64,000 nucleotides of DNA, taken from Massariosphaeria phaeospora (Eukaryota > Ascomycota > Dothideomycetes > Pleosporales). The notes under the pieces were generated by a model that saw nothing but the letters and a program-made list of their open reading frames with translations, ran no database searches and was not told the origin of the DNA. The stretch spans positions 248,001-312,000 of the forward strand of contig JAADJZ010000022.1 in the NCBI GenBank assembly GCA_011032825.1, read 5' to 3'. The translations under genes were made by a program, and so were the position numbers. The number at the start of each line of letters is the position of its first letter. Positions within the stretch are counted from its first letter, which is position 1. Below, one piece after another: positions 10,973-20,927 of the stretch.

Positions 10973-12281
10973 GATGGCTGACGGGCAGGCGCGGCCTCCG
11001 GAAGGCTGCTGACGCTGGCAGCCAGGAACGGGAACCTATACTCGAGGCGGTTCGGGGATTTTTAAAGCAAAATGGCGGGTAGGAAGTTGGTGTTGATGTG
11101 GGTCGGAAGCTGCTTAACAACAATGTTCGTTGGTCTGTCGAGGGATGCAGATGAGGCACAGGCGGGTCGAACGAGTGAGACTCGCAAGTAACAAGCCGTC
11201 GAGGGCTGTCTCGAGGGCGCGGAAGAGACGCGCGAAAGGGGTGCGGGATGCAGGCTTCTCTTGTACAAACAAGGCACTGCTGCAGTGATTGCAAGGACGT
11301 GGAGGCAAAAGGACGAGGCTGAGAGTAGCAACACACAGCAACGAGTTGTGGAAGCGCAATGCGACTGGCAACCACGACGCGGCCAAGCCAACGCACAGCC
11401 GCACAGCCTTTGTCCCGAGCACACCCGCGCTAGCCCCCTACAGCTAGCCTCGGGGTTGGCCGCTACTGAAACGCCACCATTGCGACCATCCCCCAGTTGC
11501 TTTAAATATCGCGGCATGAAGTCATCCGCATGGCAGCATGTCCCTCGACACCCACGCAACCCTCGTCCCGCTTTGTGTTCTCCATCGTGCACTTCCGAAC
11601 ACAGCCTGCTCTGTACTCCGAAGGCAGATAGACCCGCGGAACGTGAATGGCGAGGGCTGCGACCTGCCACGTGGCGCAGCCGCAAGAGCTGACGTACCCT
11701 TTTCTCGCACCGCCTTCCCCCACTCAGGCGACCTGTGATTCTGAATCCCTTCAGCAAAAATCTTAATGTGCGTAACTGTCTCTGGGTAGACCGCAGTGGT
11801 ACAGCCCGTACTCGTCTCTGCACAGCACCCACACAGTACACGTGCCCAACTCCTATCTTCCCTTGCCAACGCCCACACTCTCCACGCCCTAGCCTCAGGC
11901 GCCCAAGGCGTGACGATGATTATTGCCCGATTGCGGAGCTCAAATCTCCGGAGGTCTCGTTAGTTTGCAACATCTTACCTGGGAGGTGGTTCGGTGTGCA
12001 AACTCGTAAGCTCTGCGATCTACATACATATAATCACGAATAGGCAGACCAGTTTGTCAACCTGCATATGCGCCGAGCGGGCCGAACTCCACGGCCCTGG
12101 TACGAAGTGACGACCCGGAGATTTACGTACTAGTAGACTAGATTCGGATTCCGGGAAGGAAGGTGGAGAACAGACTCAGGCTACTTCTTGGAAAATTGCT
12201 CGCTACCTGAAAAATCATAATCCACGTATCTGGTAACTTAACGCATTCGGACTGTACATTTGTATGCAGCTAGATGTGTAT
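10973..12281. other. Intergenic region between rhomboid and Dsc1 genes
   Basis: 1.3 kb containing the rhomboid promoter and leader and the Dsc1 3' flank. Several overlapping open frames exist on both strands (for example 11062-11841 minus), but they are Cys/Arg/Ser-rich, without domains, and look like GC-rich leader sequence. No gene is supported. Confidence 0.6.
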
Positions 12282-14787
12282 TTACAACGGCGGGAGTATC
12301 TCTCGACAATTGGGACACTGCAACCGGTACCTCATCCAACCCTCCAAGCAAGGCGTATGGAAGATGTGTCGACACGGCGTGACCATGTACGCCCTGCGCT
12401 GGAGGATGCCGCCGCCAAGGCCGGGCGAGTTTTCGCTGGATGCGCCGACGGGTATGACAGGGACCTCGATGTCCTGGGTGCAGATGCTGCAATCGAATAC
12501 TTTCTTGCCCTTGCCCTTCGATTCCCCAGCTTTACTCATTGAAGATGAATCACCGGTATCGTCGGCGGGAGATTGAGTGGAGCCGATTGGCATCGTGGCG
12601 CCTTCCTCGTCTTCGCGGAGGATGGGGTGGTAGTCGTAGGCTGGGGGCGCCCACCCCTCTCTGATGAAGAACCGGGACCCTAAGATCTCTTGACTTGCTA
12701 GAGCCAATATCTGTACCCATAGCCAACCAGCTAGAACCATTAACGCCCTATAATCAGTCTTCGAAAACAACACGTTATCCTCCACAGCATACAAGTAGAT
12801 AATGGGGATCATTCTCACTGCACTTTGTCCTAGCACAAAGTCCCATCGTAACGCTTTCCGGCAGTTCCGCATGATGTTGCGGTAGATCTGCGGAGTCCAG
12901 AAAGACAGGTAGAAGAAACAGAGGGTGTTGAAGTAGACGGCACGGGCGGTGGCTCGCATGGTGGTGAATTGCAGGGTTATAAAGAAGAGGGCGACTAGGG
13001 ATAGGCTGTAGCGACTGTAAAGAGCACCAAGCTCGGCTTGCGGTTGAGTAGTAGCTGTTGCCGTGGTCCCTATAGTAGGTGTTGTAGCAGTCTGCGTCGG
13101 ATCATCTTGGTCAGGGGCAATGATGATAGGGGTGGGCGGGCGTGGTGGAGTGGCTGTTGCGGGCAGAGGCAAAGTCTCATTATCCGTGGTCACCGCTGAT
13201 GGCGCTTGAGGAGCTGGGGAATTAGGGCGCTGCGGAGTTGTTACACCAGCAGTAGCCGCCTGTTCCCGTTCTTGGCGCATCTGTTCTGTTGACTGGACTG
13301 ACCATATGTCCATCAAAAACCGCAGCTCTAAGACCACGGAGAATAGTGATAGGAATGCAACGGCGTACAGTGCTAGCTGTGATGTCCCCAGAAACAGGGG
13401 CATGAAGATGAGCGATAAGAATGCAAAGCCGTCGCCCAGACCCATGATCGCAATCGTGTAGAAGCTGACCCGGTTACGGGTGGATGGTGTAGCAGTTTCT
13501 TTCATCTGATTGATCAGAAACATCAACTGGAGTGCTAAGGTGATCGCAAATGCAAGAATACCATGTCTGGCTCGATCGTTGAAGACTTCAGTCTTAGCCC
13601 CTACAAGATGAACGGATTCGGAAGGCGTGTGGGCTGAGGGACCCTTAGATTCAATTACAAATCCGCAATCTGGCGAAAAGCCCACCATGGACATGGAAAG
13701 GGGTGAGCGGCGGTCCATCGGTGATCCAGTGGGATATCGAAGTTCATGTTCTAGCCAATCCAAGTCGTACTGTGCACCTAACGGTTGTTGTCCTGGTTTT
13801 AGCTGGAACTGCACGGGATGCTCCTGTAGAAAAAGCACGAATTCGCAGTGCGGGTTAGTAAGCATGCCTTCGCTTGCTCCATCCACAGCCGATGACCATG
13901 GGTTCCAGATAGGAAATGTCCGGCTTTCCTGTCGTTCTATGGTATCATGTATTGTCCCGTTAAGTAGCTGTTGTGAGGTGGTGTAAAGATACTGCGTGAG
14001 CTGGAGGTGTGGTAGAGCGAAGATGCCGGCGTATCTGTAGGTGACTGGAGTTAGGAACTGTATACTTCGTAGGAGATTGCTCGGACACTTACCTATCACT
14101 AGTCGTTGTTAAGACCATGCCACCGAATTCCGGGAAATGCACTCCGTTCAGCACAAACTCCCACCAATTTCCCCCAAAACTCGTGTGGTCCCCAATGACG
14201 ATCTTCGCGCGGACCTCCGAGATCGTTCTATTCTCATCGGTACGCATTTTCCCCTCCAGTTCTGTCATATGTAGTCGCACAGGTCCCCCGGTACCCGTCA
14301 AGTTCCTGTCGTACTCGACCATGCCGAAGGGATTGTCCAATGTACTGGAAGATGCATTCATGTCGCTCGGGTGGCGCACTCGCGCCAGTGAAGATCGTAC
14401 CCACTCGCCCTCCACATACCCAGATATGTTCTTATACACTGGCAGTTTTCGCTCCTCGGTCATCGGCTCTTGGAGCGCTCCATTTCCGGCATCCCCAAAT
14501 AGCCCTTTGACCTGCTCTTGTGCCTTCCGCCTCACAGGCTCCAATAAATCCCACGCAAAACCATCCTCGTCCTTTAGCCCGGAGATATTCAACCATCTAT
14601 TACGTCCAGGATCGAAGTCGCCATACCGTGTCCTGTTCAATATGTCGAGCGCGTTCCACTCTCGTTCGATGATCTCGTCATAGTGCGATCGCGTGTTGAA
14701 GGCTTGCTGCTGAGGTTCAGGAGAGTTGATCAGCAGGAAAAGGATAATAAGGAAGATGAAATTTCTTGGGTCGCGCCGGACCTCCAT
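12282..14787 (-). CDS. dscA: Golgi Dsc E3 ligase catalytic RING subunit (Dsc1/Tul1/DscA)
   Basis: Exons (minus) 14787-14093 and 14034-12282, joined in frame through ...TTTSDRYAGIFALPHL; 815 aa. In fungi this is the multi-pass RING ligase of the Golgi/endosomal Dsc complex, which ubiquitinates membrane substrates and, in S. pombe and Aspergillus, is needed for SREBP cleavage. It has an N-terminal signal anchor (FIFLIILFLLINS, residues 10-22), a lumenal domain of about 320 residues with several NxS/T sites, then a membrane domain (HGILAFAITLALQLMFLIN, YTIAIMGLGDGFAFLSLIF and LALYAVAFLSLFSVVLEL are the first three helices). A P/T/Q-rich loop of about 90 residues follows, then more helices. The C-terminal RING-H2 (about 744-810) starts FDCSIC, continues PCRHIFHTPCLEGW and ends CPNCREILPPL. 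The RING as the extreme C-terminus is the family hallmark. It sits between rhomboid and fzo1. Confidence 0.93.
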
Positions 14788-15262
14788 CAGGGCGGATGCG
14801 GGGTGGTATGAGCCATCGATCGAGTGGGCAAGGTTACATGGAGAAGACTCCAGGACTGCGCCGACGGACGCTTGAGCATGCCGTTCGGGGGTCCGCGCTT
14901 CAGGGCTTGGCGAACAATCCTCTACGCTTCCCCTATGAACAGCGCAATCCTCTCATAAGAACATTATTCCGTTAGAGTTAGTACCCAAAAGTACTTGTTT
15001 ATCTTAGTCTTTAATCGTTTCTGATACGTGGAGAACGAGGGGGGTATAGAATTAAACATATGTACGTAAGCATAGGGATTCTGCTAACTGATAACCCAAT
15101 CTTGTCCAAACGCCAGCTCATCATGTCCTGGCCAATAAAAAAATCATTCATGTTACGTTCCTCAACTCCACTCTGACATTATTGGCCCCCAGATGTAGTG
15201 CCCAAAGCCATTCATCAACCTGGACTCTCACCAGCATCATTCAGCGTTAGGATCGTACGGGC
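14788..15262. other. Intergenic region, dscA upstream / fzo1 downstream
   Basis: 475 bp between two minus-strand genes: dscA promoter side and fzo1 3' flank. Nothing further recognised. Confidence 0.6.
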
Positions 15263-18031
15263 TCAATGGCCCGTGGGAGCGACCGTCGGTGGCGCGGCCT
15301 CAAGGTCGACCCGCTGAACGCCTTGCCGTAGATCATTGCTAGTGCGTACCAAGCCGGTGAAGTATTTCAGTGCACCTTGGGCCTCCGTTTTGAATTTGCC
15401 AGTCTCTTCCTTTTTGATTTGGAGTTTCTCGACGTTTCGCTGAAGGCCAATACGAACGTCGTTAGCAGGGCCCTTAAGAGCGCGGCGAACTTCTGAGCTG
15501 ATCCGCAGCGCGTTGGAGTGGGTATAGTCTATCGCTGCTAGTTGCGCTGATAGCTTGGCATTAAGACGGTGGGGAAGAGACTTTGGAACGGAAGCCAATA
15601 CGTAGGAGACGCCGATAGCAACTAAACCCGTCAGTATGTCAGTCACCGTTGATATGATATAACGGTACTTACCACCAGCAATGAGGCCAGGGATGATGAG
15701 CCTCCGTAAATTGTTTGAGCCGACGACCTTTGCCGCTCCGAGAGCACCATCTAGCCATCCAAAGCCGCCTACTAGTCTGCTTCCAACCACGCCCACCGCA
15801 GTCACAGCCATACTGGTGCCAGCTACCTTTTCCTGTCGTTCCCACAGACTGGTAATATCGAAGAAGTCCCAGATTTCGATGTCGATGTCGACCTGTCGAG
15901 CCAGTGCATGTATTGGTTTTCTAAACATCCGTTCAGGACGGAACATGACGTCCGCGTATAGGTTATTTCCGAGATGCAGAATGCCTAGGTTCTTGATTCC
16001 ATTGTAGCCTTGTACGGTTTGCGTCCGCGCATGTTCTTCGCATAACCGTACATTTTCTGAAATTTCGTGTAGCATGGAGTCTCTGATATCTTCGGCATAC
16101 TGATAGGCGGAGAAGAGCCCAGGATACTCAATGCCTAGGTCTTGCTCCCCCACTCTTGCGATGCATGAGTTGAGCGTGTCTCGAGTGTGGCCATACACTT
16201 TCGCCGTGGTGTCCTCGACTAAATGCTCAACGGTCTCACTAGCTTCCGTTCGGGCCTTTTTCGACTCCTCGTATTCTGGCTCCAACGCCTCCATCTCTCT
16301 CTTGATACGGTCCAGTTCTGATTGGGCAACGTCGCGATTGACGGTGGCAAGATTGTGTACATCTCCCAAAACGTTCATAAGATACGTTTTGGCGGGAGCC
16401 AGTTTGGATCTGGATCGCTTTTCGAGAACAAAACGTCGGAGAGATGTTTCTAGATCTGCAAAATCTCTCATCTTCTCCGCCTCTTTGCCTTTCCCTTTGT
16501 CGGATGGGTCGTCGTCCCCATCTCCTGGAGATGAGCCGCTCCCACCACTAGTATGCTCCGCTCCCACCGGGATAGCGTTACTTGAGACAAAGTGAACCAA
16601 TTCACTGGATTCCTTGAAAGTCGCGGGACTCAAGCCTTGCACCTGCTTGAGGATCATTTCCTGGCATCTTTGCTGGTCCCGGATGGTGTCGAAGCCATTG
16701 ACAACCATGAAAATGTACGCCTTCTCGCGGGCTGCAGTGAATATGAAGTTTTTGGCCGATTCAGTGAAATGATTCGCGGCAGAAACCACAAAGACGACCA
16801 CGTCGATTTCCTCCTGTCTAGCAAATACAGCAGTAGTCTTGACCGAATCAGAGTTTAACCCAGGGGCATCAATAAGAGCAATGTCGACGACTCCATTATT
16901 GAGCAGGGACTCGTCCACGGATCGTATGTCTTGTATATAGATCTTGCACTGAGAAAAATGAGCATTGTCCGATACGATCTTCTCAAGGGCATTCAGGGAG
17001 AACACAGTATATGTGCTCTCGTCATGGCGGTTGTACTGTGATCCAATAGACACCGCATGTACCTCTTCTACCGAGCCATTCTCCCGGAAATCGAGGACTT
17101 CGCAAAATATACTTGTGCAGGGTTGTTGGTCCTCGGGTAAGACTTTTCTCCTTAACAGGGCGTTGCAAAAGGTGGACTTTCCGGCATTCAGGTCACCAGT
17201 AACAAGCACCTTGCTCGAGGTATCTTCAATTCGGTCCTTGATAGCATAAAGATGGCGAATGCCATCTTGAATTTGTTTGTCCAGAAGTGCCGCAATTGAA
17301 CCCTTATCAATCGAATGTACTAGTTCGGTCTGCGTACGTCCTCCCATACGAAGATCTAGTTTGAGTACTGAAAAGTCCTGGGCAAGTTGCGGGGTTATCA
17401 GCCTAGGCTCCTCCTTTGGTTCTTGTTCTGCTGAAGAGCTAGATTCAGCTGTCACATCCTCTCCTAGTGAGGTACCGGCCCGGCGTGGAGGTCGTGGTCG
17501 ATCGGGTTGAGAGCGATTCGGTTCGAAGTCGGCCATGGTAGACTGCGTATGTTGGAGGCCAGGACGTTGATCTGTCCGAAGATGAGGAGGAAACGGAGGA
17601 TCGGGCTGCACGGAGGGATAGTGCGCAGGCCATTTTAGGTTATATTCTTGGAAACTCTTCAAAGTGTCAATGGTGCCATGGATGGCGCGGCCGAGCGCGT
17701 TTTTGTTTTGGTTGTAACGCATCTGTAGAATATGACTGCGCTGCCGATCATGCTCTCCAGAGCCCGTTCCTCCCAGCAAAGTAGGTGCAAGCGACGAGCC
17801 CGGCCTGTCTTCGTTACTACCAGAGTGCCAGCTCTCATCGGCTATGCTGCCACCGTACCCAGAGTCGTCGAGCATGGAGACTAGGCGAGCGGCGGCTTCT
17901 GGTGTCGAGCCCGAGCCCACGGTCATGTATCCAGGGCGCGGCCGGGGGGCAAAAGAGTCGGAGGAAGGGTCGGAAGAGGACGCATCGTGCTGGCTGGACG
18001 ATGAGCCACCGCTAGTTTGATCGGGTTTCAT
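15263..18031 (-). CDS. fzo1: Mitofusin Fzo1, outer mitochondrial membrane fusion GTPase
   Basis: Exons (minus) 18031-15673 and 15621-15263; 905 aa. Fzo1 is a dynamin-related GTPase of the outer mitochondrial membrane that drives tethering and fusion. GTPase motifs: P-loop GDLNAGKST (about 279-287), G2 CTSIF, G3 DAPGLN, G4 NGFD. Coiled-coil heptads precede a hydrophobic region with AVTAVGVVGSRLVGG and RRLIIPGLIAGG, which continues after the intron as VAIGVSYVLASVP. The tail is the conserved C-terminal coiled coil (LVRTSNDLRQGVQRVDLE). The start MKPDQTSGG is the first ATG in the frame and matches the family N-terminus, including RPRPGYM and AARLVSMLDD. The 51-bp intron 15622-15672 (GTAAGT...TTTAG) contains no stop and is a multiple of three. 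I call it from splice sites and because its translation interrupts the membrane segment. Confidence 0.94.
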   Translation of the reverse strand: MKPDQTSGGSSSSQHDASSSDPSSDSFAPRPRPGYMTVGSGSTPEAAARLVSMLDDSGYGGSIADESWHSGSNEDRPGSSLAPTLLGGTGSGEHDRQRSHILQMRYNQNKNALGRAIHGTIDTLKSFQEYNLKWPAHYPSVQPDPPFPPHLRTDQRPGLQHTQSTMADFEPNRSQPDRPRPPRRAGTSLGEDVTAESSSSAEQEPKEEPRLITPQLAQDFSVLKLDLRMGGRTQTELVHSIDKGSIAALLDKQIQDGIRHLYAIKDRIEDTSSKVLVTGDLNAGKSTFCNALLRRKVLPEDQQPCTSIFCEVLDFRENGSVEEVHAVSIGSQYNRHDESTYTVFSLNALEKIVSDNAHFSQCKIYIQDIRSVDESLLNNGVVDIALIDAPGLNSDSVKTTAVFARQEEIDVVVFVVSAANHFTESAKNFIFTAAREKAYIFMVVNGFDTIRDQQRCQEMILKQVQGLSPATFKESSELVHFVSSNAIPVGAEHTSGGSGSSPGDGDDDPSDKGKGKEAEKMRDFADLETSLRRFVLEKRSRSKLAPAKTYLMNVLGDVHNLATVNRDVAQSELDRIKREMEALEPEYEESKKARTEASETVEHLVEDTTAKVYGHTRDTLNSCIARVGEQDLGIEYPGLFSAYQYAEDIRDSMLHEISENVRLCEEHARTQTVQGYNGIKNLGILHLGNNLYADVMFRPERMFRKPIHALARQVDIDIEIWDFFDITSLWERQEKVAGTSMAVTAVGVVGSRLVGGFGWLDGALGAAKVVGSNNLRRLIIPGLIAGGKYRYIISTVTDILTGLVAIGVSYVLASVPKSLPHRLNAKLSAQLAAIDYTHSNALRISSEVRRALKGPANDVRIGLQRNVEKLQIKKEETGKFKTEAQGALKYFTGLVRTSNDLRQGVQRVDLEAAPPTVAPTGH

Positions 18032-18638
18032 TCTGACGGATAGTGAGGTACGACCAGGGAGATTAGAGGCCGAGCTGCGAGCACAGTATAGGCCCACACC
18101 GTCGGGCGGTTCGAAGACCGAAAGGTTTTTTGCACCAGACCAAAATCGCGGTCGTTGGCGGCACAGTTGGATTGAATTAGGACACAGATAAGCAAAGGAA
18201 AAACACAGATAGATGGGCGACCATGTCGCGATAGGGTCGTGGTGGGTGGTGCAGGCGTTGGATAGACCACGGGGAATTGAAAGAATCTTGATGTCGTAAC
18301 GTGAGGCGAGTAACGTGCGTCTGGTGGCGTGCCAAGCACTGAGCTATTACTAAGAGAATCACATCCGCTGTTGCATGAAAGTCACTTTATTCACCCCAAA
18401 GGCTTGTCAATGATTAACTTCAGAGTTTTATTGCGGATGTGCAACTGTTTGCACGATACACTTGCGCTTGGAAGAATATCGTAGTTGTAGATGCCCAGGT
18501 AGCAGCGCCGCTTGGTGACTGCCTAGTTGCCTGCACTTACACCCGAGCACCAACATCTTCCAAGGTTGTCTTGAGCCCTACCCTACCGCCGTCACCTGTG
18601 CCAGGTCGCTATAAACCTACCTGCAGTTTTCAGTCGCC
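18032..18638. other. Divergent promoter region, fzo1 / vps2
   Basis: About 600 bp shared by two divergently transcribed genes. No distinct site was recognised. Confidence 0.6.
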
Positions 18639-19559
18639 ATGAATGTAAATGAAGTCCCCCTTCCTCACCCCGCGCGACTGACGCCAGCCTAGATCGTCGA
18701 ATGGGCCTTTGGCAAGCGCATGACGCCGGCCGAGCGACTGCGCAAGCACCAACGAGCACTTGAGAAAACACAGCGGGAACTAGACCGCGAGCGCGTGAAA
18801 CTCGAGAACCAAGAGAAGAAACTTGTTCAGGACATCAAGAAAAGCGCCAAAAATGGCCAGATGGGACCTCTCCGGATACAGGCGAAGGACCTCGTACGGA
18901 CAAGAAGGTGTGTCACAACGAGCTCGCTCAGCGATTGCCTTGAACCCGCTCATGCAAAACGTGAAGGTACATCCAGAAGTTTTACCAGATGCGGACACAG
19001 CTACAGGCCATATCGTTGCGGATACAGGTTAGTGCGCTCGGGGTTGAAGCTGTGGCCGTGGCTGATTGCTGGTAGACTGTTCGGAGCAACGAGCAAATGA
19101 TGCAGTCCATGAAAGGCGCTACTGGTGAGTCTTCTCCAATTTGCCTGTCCGGACCATGATTGACACATCGCAGTATTACTGGGCAGTATGAACCGACAAA
19201 TGAACCTCCCGGCCTTACAGCGTATCGCTATGGAGTTTGAGCGAGAAAATGACATCATGGATCAACGACAAGAGATGATGGACGACGCGATCGATGACGT
19301 CACTGGCCTAGAAGATGAGGAAGAGGGCGAGGAAGTGGTGAACCAAGTTCTCGATGAAATAGGCATTGATCTTGGTCAAGCTGTACGTTTGTGAGTTGCC
19401 TGTGTATTACAGCTGCTAACAGAGTACACACAGCTAGGTGAGACCCCGTCGGGACTCCAAAAGCCCATGGTGGCAGAAGGGAAGGTCGCCCAGGCCGTGG
19501 GCGGGGGAGACCCGGGAGACGACGATCTCCAAGCTCGGCTCGACAGCTTGCGGAGATGA
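18639..19559 (+). CDS. vps2: ESCRT-III subunit Vps2 (CHMP2)
   Basis: Six exons: 18639-18644, 18693-18907, 18967-19027, 19076-19124, 19174-19382, 19434-19559; 221 aa. Vps2 caps and recruits Vps4 to ESCRT-III filaments on endosomes. The protein starts MNIVEWAFGKRMTPAERLRK: ATG-AAT is encoded alone by a six-nucleotide first exon, then a 48-bp intron, then ATCGTCGAATGG. Family blocks follow in order: KTQRELDRE, KNGQMGPLRIQAKDLVRTRR, YIQKFYQMRTQLQAISLRIQ, TVRSNEQMMQSMKGAT, LLGSMNRQMNLPALQRIAME. An acidic linker precedes the C-terminal MIM1-like helix (DLQARLDSLRR). Intron phases all agree and length is normal for the family. Without the micro-exon no good start exists, since the next in-frame ATG would drop the membrane-binding N-terminal helix. 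Confidence 0.95.
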
Positions 19560-20927
19560 AACTCTGATGTTTCTTGCAGGCTATGACTGCGGAAAGGTTG
19601 TGGATTTGCATATGCTCTCTTCTCCGGGACTCAGAACGCACCATGGCGCCTGTTGGGTCGCTCAAACAAGTTCATGTGAGGTTTTCTTTATCCAAAGAGT
19701 TAGTTTCGTCACTGTTTGCGACTGTCACGATCTGAAATAGTTCCTAGTGGTTTGCTACCTAAAGGGGACTACTGAAGTTTTGCACCAGCCAAACGCTGTA
19801 GCTGAAGGCTGGCGAAATCGGAGATCCATTACATCTGCCAGTATGCGATAGTGCGATCGATTCTTTGTTTGCCTGGCCCTACAAGCTACCGGAAGGGAGT
19901 ACAAGAAGCCAACGTGCGTCTATTAGTCCAACTCCACACCGGTTTTGAAGAATAAAGAGCGGCAACGGCAAGTTTTCAATAATGGAGTTTTGTTTTGAGA
20001 AGCAGACCTAAATGCTTGTGTACTCATTCACCGCACTGTTCGATCGTATACACGGCACGGCAACGTAGACTGTTTCTCTAGCATGATCCGTTGGCCGATG
20101 CGCAAGTAAATGATCCTGTCACATTTACTACCTACTGCAGTTCTATTTTAAGACTATAGGGCTAGCTAGATACAACAAGGCTCTATGAAGATAAAGGAAA
20201 AGTAGTTACATATTACTAGAAACTTGTGTAGTCTACTGTTATCAATGTTGCGTAAAGTTCCAACTGATTCTGCCTAGCTGGCCTAGATATTGGTACTCAG
20301 GCACTCAGGTAGCAACCCGAGGTTGGCGCGTGGGCAGCCATCACGGCCTCGGCCTCCACTCCTCAAGTGCTGCAAGGTTGCGACGCACGGGTAAAGTCTC
20401 CCCGCGTTTCGCACTCGATCTCCATCACTCTCCTCCACCCTTCACCTATTCGATACTTCGCCTCTCGACCCTTCCCTCCCCTCGCGCTCTGCACCCTCTG
20501 CGCAACATTCTGTCTGCTACGCCGACGCGTCCCCGACGTCATCTCGCTAGCTCCCACTACACCTTGTTAGCAGCCTTCACACCAGGCCGCCGCTCTTCTT
20601 TCTTCGACCTATCCCTACCCCACGCGCTCCTTGTCTCAAGACTCCAGTGTCCTCGGTAGGTCCGTCTGCCCTGCATCTCGGCTTTGTAACCGAAGGTTCC
20701 GCTGCTTGCTGGCGTCCGCGGGTACCCCTCATTGCTGGCTAGAGCTATGCTAACATAGAAGGCCAGATCGTTGACGTCACACTACGATACGCGCTCTCAT
20801 AACCTCTTCATCGACTCTTCGAACGGTGTCATCCTCTAGCTCGCAAATCGAGCGCTATCGCGAATCCATCAATCTGGCAGGAAACAAGCGAAGGAGTTTC
20901 TCCAGCCAAGGAGGCCTGTTGAACAGG
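19560..20927. other. Intergenic region and long leader of the PP2C gene
   Basis: 1.37 kb. It holds the vps2 3' flank, one copy of the dispersed degenerate repeat (20165-20234), and a pyrimidine-rich leader from about 20400. The PP2C reading frame is open upstream of its first ATG to about 20775 but has no in-frame ATG there, so an extra 5' exon is possible but not seen. Confidence 0.55.
20165..20234 (+). repeat. Degenerate dispersed repeat, copy B
   Basis: Begins GCTAGATACA and aligns to copy A at 5295-5362. Differences seen by eye are mainly transitions. Non-coding. Confidence 0.4.

Noticed and set aside
11062..11841. 259-codon minus-strand frame upstream of the rhomboid gene
   Set aside because: Cys/Arg/Ser-rich, no recognisable domain, no supporting exon structure; looks like leader sequence.
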